Source: Lachnospiraceae bacterium
GTDB taxonomy: Bacteria > Bacillota > Clostridia > Lachnospirales > Lachnospiraceae
Assembly: GCA_024695605.1 (NCBI GenBank)
Contig: JAILHW010000203.1
Span: 1-34,070 of the forward strand
Length of the DNA: 34,070 nt
Direction of reading: 5' to 3'
Position 1 is the stretch's first letter; every line of letters begins with the position of its first letter. This document shows positions 6,326-15,027 of the stretch, piece by piece. The notes under the pieces were generated by a model. That model searched no databases, was not told the origin of the DNA, and worked only from the letters and a program-made list of their open reading frames with translations. The position numbers were made by a program, and so were the translations under genes.

Positions 6326-9019
6326 TTATTCTATATTTTTCAAAGCCACATCAAGGGGAATCCGTTTGATCCTGAAAAAGTCGATCAGCGATACGCCGGT
6401 ATATCCGATCAGCAGATATAAGATCGACAGGATCATGGAGGAAGGGCTCATAAAGAAGGAAAAATAGCCATCCATCTGCAGCACAAAGACCCGGAAAATC
6501 CATATCATCAGGCAAAACCCAACCCCAAAACTGATCAGGGAAAACAGCACAACGATCATAGCTGTCGGCAGGATATAAAGCGAACTGATCTCACCGTTCA
6601 AAAAGCCCAGGATCTTCGCCATCGAAATGGAATGCTCGTTTCTCTCTATGATGATCTTGGCAAGCAGATAGATCAGGGCCGCCGCCAAAACGATCAACAC
6701 GTATTTAAACACTTCTAAGGCTCCGCCGATTGAATGGGTCAACTGATTGGTAACCTTCACGATATCCTCTTTTGTGATAACCGTTGCGATCAGCTGCTCA
6801 TCGATATCCGTGATCCTATGGTGGGAAAAGAAGCCGGAAAACTCATCCTCCTTTTTGTCAAACACCTTTCTGAAGCTCTCCTCATCCATAAAGGCCGCAA
6901 TACCGCCGTCATACTCGATGCTCCCTTTCACGCGAAACGTATAGGATTTGTTTTCATATTCCTCATGCAGGGTGATCACATCCCCCTTTGTAAGAGAAAA
7001 CTTCTTACAAAATGCACTGGACAGATAAACGCCGTCTTCTCCGGTTTTTTCACCCAGCGGTGCATAGGCGCTGTCCTTTCTGAGCCCATATACACTTACG
7101 CTTTCATCTCCGCCGCTTCCCATTCCCGTGCGAAAGCCGCCCGTTTCTTTGGGAAAGAGGAGACTCGTCATGCAAAACGGTTCCGCACTTTTTTCGGATG
7201 TCGTAATGATCTCTCCGTCCGCATCGGTGCTGTCCATCAGCATGTACTGATATTCCGAAAGGATCATATCCTCTGCGCTGTCCGCATAATGATCCAGTGA
7301 ATCCGGAATGCCGAATGCAAAGCACAGCATCAGCTCAATGAAAATAACCCCAAAGATCAATATCAGATAGTTGGGCATATTCTGCAGAAGGATCCGTAGG
7401 CGGAATCTTCTGAGGAAGGACCATCTCGGCAGCCGCATTGCCCTGCTCTTTTTGGTCTTTTTCAGATCGTGGCGCAAAAATCGCAGCGGACTGATCTGCA
7501 GTTTTCTGATGATCACATACAGATTGATGCAAAACATCAAAGTCAGCGGGATCAGCGTTGTCTTCACAAGAGCCACATTGCTCCAGACCGTACTGCAGGC
7601 CGGCAGACTGTAGCTTTGGTAGTACAGATTGACGGCCACATCTCTGAATGTCGTATAGCCCAGCACATTGCCGATCAGTGCTCCGAGCAGCGTGACGATC
7701 ACCGGCATGGACATATAGTGCACCACCATCTCCGTTCTGCTGTATCCGGAAGCGCGAAGCGTTCCGATCACAGAGGCCTCTTTGTCGATGGTATTGCTGA
7801 TGGTGATCGCAAAGATGAAGGCGATGACAGCGATCAGGATATAGCACAGAATCCCTGTTGACGTCAGATCTCCTTCGATATCGGAAACCGCAAAATTACT
7901 GGCCTGCCTCAAATACTCCGGCAGATAGTCTTCAATCTCATTGTCATAGACCAGCGTCTGCGTGATCAGCGCCTTTAACAAATTCTCCGAGGCATCCGCA
8001 AGCTGCTCCTTTCCCTCAGGCTTTTTTTCGTATTGGAAGGCATAGCTATAGTGCACCCTTGTCCGAAGACTCCGAAAGCCCTCCGGTGTTACCATGGCCA
8101 CATCAAACCCGAAGGCGTCAAACATCAGGTCCGTGTTGGATTCGTGAAGCGTGAGATAATTGACATAGGAAAGCAGGCCGACAACCTGAAAGTCCCTCTC
8201 GCCGATTCGGATGGTGTCACCGATTTTGATACCCACATTCTCGGCATGCATTCTGTCGATGGCAATCTCGTTTTCCTTTTGGGGCATACGCCCCTCATTA
8301 AAGCTTGCCTGATCGATATCCGAATTGCTCATATAGATCCGGACAGTTGCATCCTCCGTGCCGTCTTTGTTATAATCCTCCGCTTCCTCTCTGTAAAAAT
8401 GCTCAAAAATACGCACCCTTTGCGGAACAAAGTCCGCATTGTCCAGATCATATCTGTCAACGGTCTCTCCCCACTTTTCATCTACCTTTTTGGTCACCTC
8501 TTCGTGGGCCTTCTCATATGCCTCCTTCTCGGCATCCTTAAATTCTTCCGCAGCGCGTGCCTCTTCATAAGCCGCATCAAAGCCCTCCTGCATCGCTGCA
8601 TCGATCTGCTCTGAGATGAGTGCTTCATCTGTGATCCCAAGCGCCTGACACTGCGCACGCACGCCCTCCCCGATGGCCTTTGTCACAGTATCCCGAAGCG
8701 ATTCATCGATCTGTTTCGCAACCTCTTTATCCGCTTCCTTCTGTCCTTTTTCAATCAAATAGGCTCTGACATCCGCCTTTTCTCCGCTGCCAATATCCGA
8801 AAGCAGCTCCTGCGAAGCCTTGTGAGACAGCTCAAAGCTGCCATCCTCCAGCTTCAGCTTTTCCCATCCTGCATGGATCGCTGCAAGCATACTGTCATGT
8901 CCGACATACATTCCGGAGATCACGCCGATCATCAGCACCATAAAAAGAATGATCACCAGATACTTATGCCACTCTGTTTTCAGTTCTCTCGGAATCCTTT
9001 TGATCAGAGGGTTTCTCAT
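6326..9019 (-). CDS. FtsX/MacB-type ABC transporter permease with long extracellular helical domain
   Basis: A membrane subunit of about 897 residues. A first helix near residues 20-40 is followed by a roughly 350-residue outside domain. Its first part (about residues 60-190) is highly charged and helical, rich in Ala, Glu and Lys, and probably a coiled coil; the rest is MacB-like periplasmic-core beta structure. Three helices near 385-505 form the first FtsX domain (TISNTIDKEASVIGTLRASGYS), another helix lies near 550, a second outside domain follows, and three C-terminal helices form the second FtsX domain (MAKILGF). The frame opens at a GTG at 9028, but the ATG at 9017-9019 follows AAGGGGG and is preferred. 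The ATPase gene is immediately upstream. It probably exports a compound or peptide, or signals to the envelope; the substrate is unknown. Confidence 0.93.
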   Translation of the reverse strand: MRNPLIKRIPRELKTEWHKYLVIILFMVLMIGVISGMYVGHDSMLAAIHAGWEKLKLEDGSFELSHKASQELLSDIGSGEKADVRAYLIEKGQKEADKEVAKQIDESLRDTVTKAIGEGVRAQCQALGITDEALISEQIDAAMQEGFDAAYEEARAAEEFKDAEKEAYEKAHEEVTKKVDEKWGETVDRYDLDNADFVPQRVRIFEHFYREEAEDYNKDGTEDATVRIYMSNSDIDQASFNEGRMPQKENEIAIDRMHAENVGIKIGDTIRIGERDFQVVGLLSYVNYLTLHESNTDLMFDAFGFDVAMVTPEGFRSLRTRVHYSYAFQYEKKPEGKEQLADASENLLKALITQTLVYDNEIEDYLPEYLRQASNFAVSDIEGDLTSTGILCYILIAVIAFIFAITISNTIDKEASVIGTLRASGYSRTEMVVHYMSMPVIVTLLGALIGNVLGYTTFRDVAVNLYYQSYSLPACSTVWSNVALVKTTLIPLTLMFCINLYVIIRKLQISPLRFLRHDLKKTKKSRAMRLPRWSFLRRFRLRILLQNMPNYLILIFGVIFIELMLCFAFGIPDSLDHYADSAEDMILSEYQYMLMDSTDADGEIITTSEKSAEPFCMTSLLFPKETGGFRTGMGSGGDESVSVYGLRKDSAYAPLGEKTGEDGVYLSSAFCKKFSLTKGDVITLHEEYENKSYTFRVKGSIEYDGGIAAFMDEESFRKVFDKKEDEFSGFFSHHRITDIDEQLIATVITKEDIVKVTNQLTHSIGGALEVFKYVLIVLAAALIYLLAKIIIERNEHSISMAKILGFLNGEISSLYILPTAMIVVLFSLISFGVGFCLMIWIFRVFVLQMDGYFSFFMSPSSMILSILYLLIGYTGVSLIDFFRIKRIPLDVALKNIE

Positions 9020-9032
9020 ACCTGCCACCCCC

Positions 9033-9740
9033 TTACCATTCCAGCTCGAGTGCTGTCAGCTTTTCCGTATTCAGATCATTATGCCTCACAACACCGTCAC
9101 GCAGCTTGATCACATGATCCGCCATATACTTGATCGCTTCATTATGTGTGACCATGATCACTGTAGTGCCGAACTTTTTATTGCAATCCTCTATGAGTGC
9201 CAAAATCTCCTTTGAGGTCTTGTAATCCAGTGCTCCGGTCGGTTCGTCGCACATCAGGATATCCGGATTCTTGACTACCGCTCTTCCGATGGATACCCTT
9301 TGCTGCTGTCCTCCCGAGAGCTGGTTCGGATACTTGTACTTATGCTCGCTGAGCCCAAGCGTGGTTAACACCTCTTCCACATCCAGAGGCTTGTCCGAAA
9401 GATATGCCCCGACCTCGATGTTCTCTTTAACGTTCAGGTTTGGGATCAGATTGTACATCTGAAAGACATATCCCAAATGCTTCCTCCGGTACAATGTAAG
9501 CTGGCGTTCATTCATCTCCTCCAGCTTGTCTCCGTTGATGCTGACATACCCGCCATCCGGTGTATCGATCCCTCCTATGATATTCAGCAGCGTGGATTTT
9601 CCGGATCCGGATGGTCCCAAAAGCACACAAAACTCTCCTTTTTTCACCGTAAAATCCATGCCTCTTAACACTTCCTGCCGGGCCTGTCCTGATCCAAAGC
9701 TTTTTGTCAGGTCCTTGATCTGTAGAAAATTTTCACTCAT
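9033..9740 (-). CDS. ABC transporter ATP-binding protein (MacB/LolD type)
   Basis: A 235-residue ATPase with Walker [10 protein letters not shown] near residue 42, the Q-loop YVFQMYNL, signature LSGGQQQR, Walker [13 protein letters not shown] and switch His in MVTHNEA. The GALD after Walker B and the pairing with an FtsX-like permease place it in the MacB/LolD/FtsE group, which power mechanotransmission rather than classic alternating-access transport. It is the first gene of a two-gene operon, its stop 13 bp before the permease ATG. The leader between promoter and start is about 119 bp long and carries operator C (9808-9823). Control by a DtxR-type repressor is inferred from three operator-like repeats upstream. 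Confidence 0.96.
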   Translation of the reverse strand: MSENFLQIKDLTKSFGSGQARQEVLRGMDFTVKKGEFCVLLGPSGSGKSTLLNIIGGIDTPDGGYVSINGDKLEEMNERQLTLYRRKHLGYVFQMYNLIPNLNVKENIEVGAYLSDKPLDVEEVLTTLGLSEHKYKYPNQLSGGQQQRVSIGRAVVKNPDILMCDEPTGALDYKTSKEILALIEDCNKKFGTTVIMVTHNEAIKYMADHVIKLRDGVVRHNDLNTEKLTALELEW

Positions 9741-9807
9741 GACGTCTCCCTGCGCTTCCTTTCTTATTTCTCTTTTCCCCAGCGTCTGTTTGTGTGATCA
9801 GCATAAA

Positions 9808-9894
9808 ATTAGCATATGCTAATCTATCCCCTGAAAAGAAGGTTAGCACTCGCTAACCTTCAGATAGTATAATTAGCACGCTCTAATTTGTCAA
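9808..9894 (-). promoter_or_regulatory. ABC operon promoter with three DtxR-type operators
   Basis: On the minus strand: -35 TTGACA (9889-9894), 17-bp spacer, -10 TATACT (9866-9871). The spacer holds an inverted repeat, AATTAG-6-CTAATT (9871-9888). Immediately past the -10 lies a repeat with 9-bp arms, AAGGTTAGC and GCTAACCTT around ACTC (9839-9860). Further down is ATTAGCATATGCTAAT (9808-9823), identical to the feo operator. The first two centres are 30 bp apart, as at feo. The -35 hexamer forms the Leu-Thr codons of the preceding esterase, and the esterase stop codon lies in the first operator. Confidence 0.87.
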
Positions 9895-11508
9895 GTGCTT
9901 CTCCAGATAGCCGGCGGCCAGCTCTCCGATCTCTTTTTTCCGCTGCGGGTGCAGATCGTTGATCTCGCCCGTTTCCGCGGCCTCTGCCAGATAGGCAAAC
10001 GGAATATCGCTGCAGGCTCTTTGACAGGCCTGCATATCCTCCCAATGGGTGTTGCTCTCATCGGTTCCGTCCGGCTCGTAGGTGACCAGATCAAACTGTG
10101 GCAGGAGGACATATACAAAGGGAAGGTCATCATCCCTCCACAGTTTCCGGTATCCATCCACCAGCGTGCGGAATTCCTTTTCGTAGATGTCTGTTGCCAG
10201 CAGATTGGATTCTCCCTGGTAGAAGAAGATGCCTCCTATGGAAAACTGCGTACAGGGATGCAGCATCCCGTTATACAGTGCCGTCGGCTTCCAGCTCACA
10301 AAATCAACGGGCTCGATCTTTTCTGAGACAGTGCCGATCCTGTAGGTCCACTTGCCGCTCAACCCCACGATATCATACCCCTCGGCAGATTCCGTAAATC
10401 CGTCTGTGCTTCGTTTCCCGTTTCCGTACAGGATCCCGTACACCTTTCCGTCCGTCACGCGGCCGCATCCTTTTTCCACCAGCAGACGGATCGTGATCAC
10501 GTTTTCGCCTTCCTTCAACAGCCCTGCCGGGATCTCGTATCTTCTCGGCGGATAGCAGTACTCCGTCTTTCCCACCGAAACTCCGTTGATAAAGATCTCA
10601 TCCCCGTCCGTCATGGTGCCGAACCAAAGCAGCGCCTTTTCTCCCGCCCTGTCTGCCTCGATCTGAAAGCTTCTGCGAAACCAGATGCTGCCGGTAAAGC
10701 CCTTCAGCTTCGGATGTCTTTGAAAAATGCAGGGAAGCGTGATCTCCTCCCAGTCTGCATCCTTTCCCTGCTCCTCCTGATACCACTTCTCCAAAAGCCC
10801 TGCATCATGCGCATCGACCCATGTATGCCAGGCATTGGTGTTCTCCTCATTCTTTGCAAGCACACCTGCAAGATACGCTTCATCCAGATACGGCTCTACG
10901 ACCCCCAGTTGCTCCGGGAAGGCTTCGAGCATCTCCCTGCTCATCCAGGACTCAATAGCCGATCCGCCGAGCGTGGTATCGATCAGCCCGACCGCTACCC
11001 CGGTTTCTGCCAGGAGCTTTTTTGCCATAAAGTATCCGACCGCCGAAAAATCAGGCAGTGTATCTGCTTTTACAGGCAGCCACGCTCCGGTTTCCATATC
11101 TGAAAGCGGTGTGTGAAACTCCCTTCGTTCCACGATCTTAAAACTGCGGATCAGGGGCTCATCCGGCGCCTCAAACTCCTCCGGATAGGTTTCGCTGACC
11201 CGGCTCATGGGAAACTCGATATTGGACTGACCCACTAATTGGATCACATCTCCGATATACACATCCGAAACCGTAACCGTATCTGCGCCGCCGCAGATCT
11301 TAAGGCTATAGGGACCGCCTGCCCGACGCTTTGAAAAAAGAAGTGTAAAGCGCCCCTCCTTCACATCTGCCTGCGCCTCTTCCAGGACGCTTTTGCCATC
11401 CGAAAGCTTTGCCCGAACCTGCTCACAGTCTGCAGCGCCGCAGATCCTGATCTCTTTGTTCCTTTGAAAGATGCAGCCGTCGCTGATCAGTCTGATGGGT
11501 TGTAACAT
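9883..11508 (-). CDS. Cytoplasmic SGNH carbohydrate acetylesterase (sialate O-acetylesterase family)
   Basis: A 541-residue hydrolase of the sialate-O-acetylesterase/acetylxylan esterase group. The catalytic Ser is in GQSN (Ser95), a further conserved block is FFYQGESN, and the catalytic Asp-His pair is in DLHP (Asp518, His520). A beta-sandwich insert between about residues 240 and 400 (GSIWFRRSF, DEIFINGVSVGKT) is typical of this family. There is no signal peptide, so it acts inside the cell. It starts 4 bp after the GH115 stop, which indicates a joint role: removal of acetyl groups from imported glucuronoxylan oligosaccharides is more likely than action on sialic acid. Its last codons (Leu-Thr-Asn-stop) double as -35 and operator of the next operon. 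Confidence 0.9.
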   Translation of the reverse strand: MLQPIRLISDGCIFQRNKEIRICGAADCEQVRAKLSDGKSVLEEAQADVKEGRFTLLFSKRRAGGPYSLKICGGADTVTVSDVYIGDVIQLVGQSNIEFPMSRVSETYPEEFEAPDEPLIRSFKIVERREFHTPLSDMETGAWLPVKADTLPDFSAVGYFMAKKLLAETGVAVGLIDTTLGGSAIESWMSREMLEAFPEQLGVVEPYLDEAYLAGVLAKNEENTNAWHTWVDAHDAGLLEKWYQEEQGKDADWEEITLPCIFQRHPKLKGFTGSIWFRRSFQIEADRAGEKALLWFGTMTDGDEIFINGVSVGKTEYCYPPRRYEIPAGLLKEGENVITIRLLVEKGCGRVTDGKVYGILYGNGKRSTDGFTESAEGYDIVGLSGKWTYRIGTVSEKIEPVDFVSWKPTALYNGMLHPCTQFSIGGIFFYQGESNLLATDIYEKEFRTLVDGYRKLWRDDDLPFVYVLLPQFDLVTYEPDGTDESNTHWEDMQACQRACSDIPFAYLAEAAETGEINDLHPQRKKEIGELAAGYLEKHLTN

Positions 11509-11512
11509 GGTA

Positions 11513-14509
11513 TTATCCTCCTTTGATACATATCAAATCGATTGCCTTTTTTGCACCAACCCGCAGGGTCTCCGACGGTCCCAGATAGGATGGCTGCAGC
11601 GCGGCCTCCTCTTTTCGGATCACCAGCTTTTCGAGCACAAAGCAGGGGCTTTGCGCATACACGCGGATCCGGTTTCTGCCCCTTTTGCATTCAAATCCGG
11701 TAGTGAACCTTCGCTCATTACAAAGTGCGATCTGCCTCCAGTCCGGATCCTCATCCGTCACCCTGCTGCCCTCCGGAACGATATTGCAGGACCGGATCGG
11801 GCCCTCATTGACCTGTAGCCCAAACAGGATCTTTTGATCTCGAAAGGGCGGATTGGTGGGTGCCAGGTGCAAAGTCAGCTCACAGGCCCCTTCTCTTTCG
11901 GATATAAATTTATATTCGACAAAGGGACTGTCCTTTCCGGGCGTAAAGCGTTCTGTGACAGGATATGCCTTCACGCCGGCCTGCTGCTTTCCGAAGTCTC
12001 TAAGGACTGCAAAGCGCCCCCGATCACTTGCCGCCATATTGACAAAGCTCTCAGCCCCAATGGAAACATAGTCATCTGCCATGAAAAATACATTGCCGCG
12101 GGATCCATCCTCCTGCTTCCCCTCCGCCTGATCCTCCTCAAAGGAAGGGATGCAGGCCGGTACTCTGACCTCGATCCTTCCGGTTTCTGTCAGGATCAAA
12201 ATCCGTCCCTCGGCCCGTCTTGCAACGATCCCCTCACAGATCTGCTGCGGCCGGATCATATCGCAAAAAACCTCCGGATCAAGGGTGATCGTCAAGGTGC
12301 TCATATCACAGCCCTTTACCACGCCGTGAGTCGTTTCAACCTGCAGGAAGCGATCCTCTGTCTGCACCTCGAACGCGCCATCCTCGCCCCCGGCGTTGTA
12401 GAGATAAATCTTAGCTGTGGTTGTCTCATAGCGGATAAAATCAGGCAGCAGAAGCGTATGGCCGCTCCAGTCTCCGCCCTGGGTATAGTCCCCTGTTTCC
12501 GGGATCACGCAAAAGAGCCGCCCCTGCGAAAGGGGTTCTAAGTGGCAGATCACCGGATTTTTGCACTCCTCATCATTCCATCTGCGAAATCCGATGTGCT
12601 TTGACAGCCCCATACCGTACCATTTGCCATCGGCAAATTCGTGAAGCTCCTCTATCAGCTCCCTGTCCCTTGCCAAAAGCGCACAGGCCTTCTCCCCTAC
12701 AGCATTTGTCAAAGCGGCGCCGATATCCGCCAGATAATGGTTGTAGGTCACCGCCAGCCACATACGCTGCAGGTTGCAGTTGGTCATTGCAGGATAGTAA
12801 ACCAGCTGATAGAAGGCCGGATACCCCTCGGGCGGACACTTTTCCTTCAGCGCATCAAGCGTTTCAATCATTTCGGACAGCTTTTGATCAAGCCGTTCTC
12901 TCTCCCTGTAGGCCATCGGTGCATAGACCTGATCGTCAAGTGCTTCCGGCCTTCGATTATTTGCGATGTGCGTATAGTCCTTCAAAAGCGCGGCGATCCG
13001 CATGGTATCCTCCGGCGAAAAAGCCTCCCCAAACAGCTGCTCCGTCAACAGATGCGTAAAATCTGCCGGGCTGTCCGGGTGGCTGCTTCCCCACCTTTCA
13101 AAGTCACAGGCAAGTGCCAGAAAGAAGGACAGCGGGTATTCGTTGGTGAAAATATCCCCCACATTGACGATCCAAAGCTCACGGATCCCGAATTCATAGG
13201 CGTTGCACATCTCCTCCCAGGTCTTGTAAAGACAAGAGGAATTTACCCATTCGTAAGAGACCGGATGCCCGTGATAATCAAAATGATAATACATCCCGTA
13301 TCCGCCGGAGTGCTTTCGCATCCTCTCATCGGGAACGGTGCGCAGGTTTCCGAAATTGTCATCGCAAAGCATCAGGATCACATCCGAGAGCGCCTCATCC
13401 TCCATCAGCCCCTGTGTGGTCTCATCTCCGTAAAAGAAGGGCTCCACCTCCTTATACAGCGCCAGCATACGCGGCGTCTTTGACAGATCCTCGTTAACGC
13501 ACTCTTTGATCAATGCATTCTGGGTCTTGATCACGTCCCGCAACAGATCGATGTTTTCCGCAAGCGTGGCCTCTTTTCCGAGGATCGTGGAATCAGCCTC
13601 TCCGCGCATGCCGATGGTGATCACATTTTCAAAGCCGCCGCTTCTTAGAAGGCCGTCTCTCCAAAACCGTGTGATCCCTTCCCGGTTTGACAGAAAGCTC
13701 CAGGCATCCCCATAGGGCGAATCCTTTCCCCGCAGATATTTATACTCCTCCCCGTGTCTCAGACAGGGCTCGTGGTGCGACATCCCCATAACGATCCCAA
13801 GCTCATCCGCCAGCTTCGCACTCTCAAGTCCCGGCCCGTCCTCGGAAAATCTGGCGGACCACATGGCAGGCCAAAGATAATTGCCTCCAAGCCTGAGAAG
13901 CAGCTCAAAAATGCCCTCATAGGCCTGTCTGTTAAAGCCGCCGTATCGCTTGTTTACCCACGTTCCGAAGGCCGGCCACTCATCATTGATAAAAAAGCCC
14001 CTAAACCGGACCGACGGCTCTTTGGACCGGATCTGCATATCGGATGTAAAGACAAACTCTTCTCTTTTCCCCGGCATGATCGAGAGCCAGTTTACAAAGG
14101 GCGATACGCCCAAAAGCCGGGAAAACCGAAACAGTCCGTAGATCGTTCCCCGCTTATCACTGCCGGCGATCACAAGATACTGTGCCGGCTCCTGCGGCTC
14201 TTTTCCCGCGTCCTGTTTTTGCTCCAAAAGCAGGATCTCGTAGCATTCTCTTTTCCCCAAAAGCCCGGACAGATCCGCAGCATACGCTTTGCAGATCTCA
14301 TCCAAAAGTGCAGACCTTCCCAACGTTCCGAACACGATCTGAAGTCCCGCCCCGGGTGTATGTCCGATCTTCGGTCTGATGCCGAAAACCTTTTCCATAT
14401 CCAGGGCCACATATCCCGCTGCCCTTATGACACCGGCATACTCACCGGTATCACAGATCAGCACCGTTTCCTGTGCCTTCAAAGTTCGTTGATTGATCAC
14501 TGCATCCAT
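11513..14509 (-). CDS. GH115 alpha-glucuronidase, intracellular
   Basis: A 998-residue glycoside hydrolase 115, the family that removes (4-O-methyl)glucuronic acid from xylan and xylo-oligosaccharides. Landmarks: an N-terminal small domain with GTIYGLFRFSRLLGVSP (residues 121-137), then the barrel with GFFINDEWPAFGTW (171-184), NYLWPAMW (210-217), GMSHHEPC (242-249), TIGMRGEAD (298-306) and ELWIVNVGDIFTNEYPL. A helical region and a C-terminal beta-domain follow, ending in IRVYAQSP. No signal peptide is visible, so it would act on imported oligosaccharides. The ATG at 14507-14509 follows AGGGAG. It forms an operon with the esterase. No transporter or xylanase for the pathway is present in this window. 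Confidence 0.93.
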   Translation of the reverse strand: MDAVINQRTLKAQETVLICDTGEYAGVIRAAGYVALDMEKVFGIRPKIGHTPGAGLQIVFGTLGRSALLDEICKAYAADLSGLLGKRECYEILLLEQKQDAGKEPQEPAQYLVIAGSDKRGTIYGLFRFSRLLGVSPFVNWLSIMPGKREEFVFTSDMQIRSKEPSVRFRGFFINDEWPAFGTWVNKRYGGFNRQAYEGIFELLLRLGGNYLWPAMWSARFSEDGPGLESAKLADELGIVMGMSHHEPCLRHGEEYKYLRGKDSPYGDAWSFLSNREGITRFWRDGLLRSGGFENVITIGMRGEADSTILGKEATLAENIDLLRDVIKTQNALIKECVNEDLSKTPRMLALYKEVEPFFYGDETTQGLMEDEALSDVILMLCDDNFGNLRTVPDERMRKHSGGYGMYYHFDYHGHPVSYEWVNSSCLYKTWEEMCNAYEFGIRELWIVNVGDIFTNEYPLSFFLALACDFERWGSSHPDSPADFTHLLTEQLFGEAFSPEDTMRIAALLKDYTHIANNRRPEALDDQVYAPMAYRERERLDQKLSEMIETLDALKEKCPPEGYPAFYQLVYYPAMTNCNLQRMWLAVTYNHYLADIGAALTNAVGEKACALLARDRELIEELHEFADGKWYGMGLSKHIGFRRWNDEECKNPVICHLEPLSQGRLFCVIPETGDYTQGGDWSGHTLLLPDFIRYETTTAKIYLYNAGGEDGAFEVQTEDRFLQVETTHGVVKGCDMSTLTITLDPEVFCDMIRPQQICEGIVARRAEGRILILTETGRIEVRVPACIPSFEEDQAEGKQEDGSRGNVFFMADDYVSIGAESFVNMAASDRGRFAVLRDFGKQQAGVKAYPVTERFTPGKDSPFVEYKFISEREGACELTLHLAPTNPPFRDQKILFGLQVNEGPIRSCNIVPEGSRVTDEDPDWRQIALCNERRFTTGFECKRGRNRIRVYAQSPCFVLEKLVIRKEEAALQPSYLGPSETLRVGAKKAIDLICIKGG

Positions 14510-14610
14510 AGGTTTTACTCCCTGTGCGCTACAAGCGAATTTATGATTGCTGTTTCGATCGTTTTATGATAAGTTTATGCTAATAAGTTCACGATTGGAG
14601 GGGTTTTTTA
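14510..14610. promoter_or_regulatory. Divergent control region between GH115 and dtxR2, with imperfect operator
   Basis: The 101 bp between two divergent starts. On the plus strand a -10-like TATGAT (14565-14570) and, directly after it, ATAAGTTTATGCTAAT (14569-14584) are seen. The latter agrees with the feo operator palindrome at 13 of 16 positions, with the right half intact and the left half degenerate. A strong GGAGGGG site precedes the dtxR2 ATG. No convincing -35 was found in either direction and no clear catabolite-repression site. Autoregulation of dtxR2 is a guess based on the half-conserved operator. Confidence 0.45.
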
Positions 14611-14994
14611 ATGGCATTGCAAGAATCCGGAGAAATGTATCTTGAATCGATCTATGTGTTATCCAAGACCTCAAATGCCGTCCGCGGGATTGATGTGGGA
14701 GACTACCTGGGATATTCCTATCCTTCCGTCAGCCGCGGCCTGTCCGTCCTTCGGGAGGAGGGTCTTGTCAAAAAGGATTCCGAGGGCTTTTTCAAGCTGA
14801 CGGAAGCCGGAAAGATCATGGCAGAACGTATCTACGAGCGCCATACCGTTTTGACAGAGCTTTTGATCAGCATCGGTGTGGATGAAGAGACCGCTACCGA
14901 GGATGCCTGCCGCGTCGAGCATTACATCAGTGAAAAAACCTTTGAAGCGATCAAGGATCACATGAAACGGAACGGCAAACGCGCCAAAAAATGA
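14611..14994 (+). CDS. DtxR-family metal-dependent repressor with intact ligands (DtxR2)
   Basis: A 127-residue regulator, the only plus-strand gene here. It has the winged helix (VGDYLGYSYPSVSRGLSVLREEGLV, residues 29-53) and the metal and dimer domain, without the SH3-like domain. Positions matching the DtxR metal ligands are kept: Met9 (Met10 of DtxR), His78 (His79), Cys100 (Cys102), Glu103 (Glu105) and His104 (His106) in DACRVEHYIS. A Cys at the 102 position is the DtxR/IdeR state; MntR has Glu there, so iron sensing is favoured. It has its own promoter region and a strong ribosome site. It is the best candidate for the protein that binds the TTAG...CTAA repeats. Its 3' end faces the BMP gene with 33 bp between and no evident terminator. 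Confidence 0.94.
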   Translation: MALQESGEMYLESIYVLSKTSNAVRGIDVGDYLGYSYPSVSRGLSVLREEGLVKKDSEGFFKLTEAGKIMAERIYERHTVLTELLISIGVDEETATEDACRVEHYISEKTFEAIKDHMKRNGKRAKK

Positions 14995-15027
14995 TGCCTG
15001 CCGCCGACCCGATACGATCCTTTGCCC

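Noticed and set aside
14995-15027. Bidirectional terminator between the convergent dtxR2 and BMP genes.
   Set aside because: No stem with a U tract could be drawn in the 33 bp; transcription may overlap at the ends.
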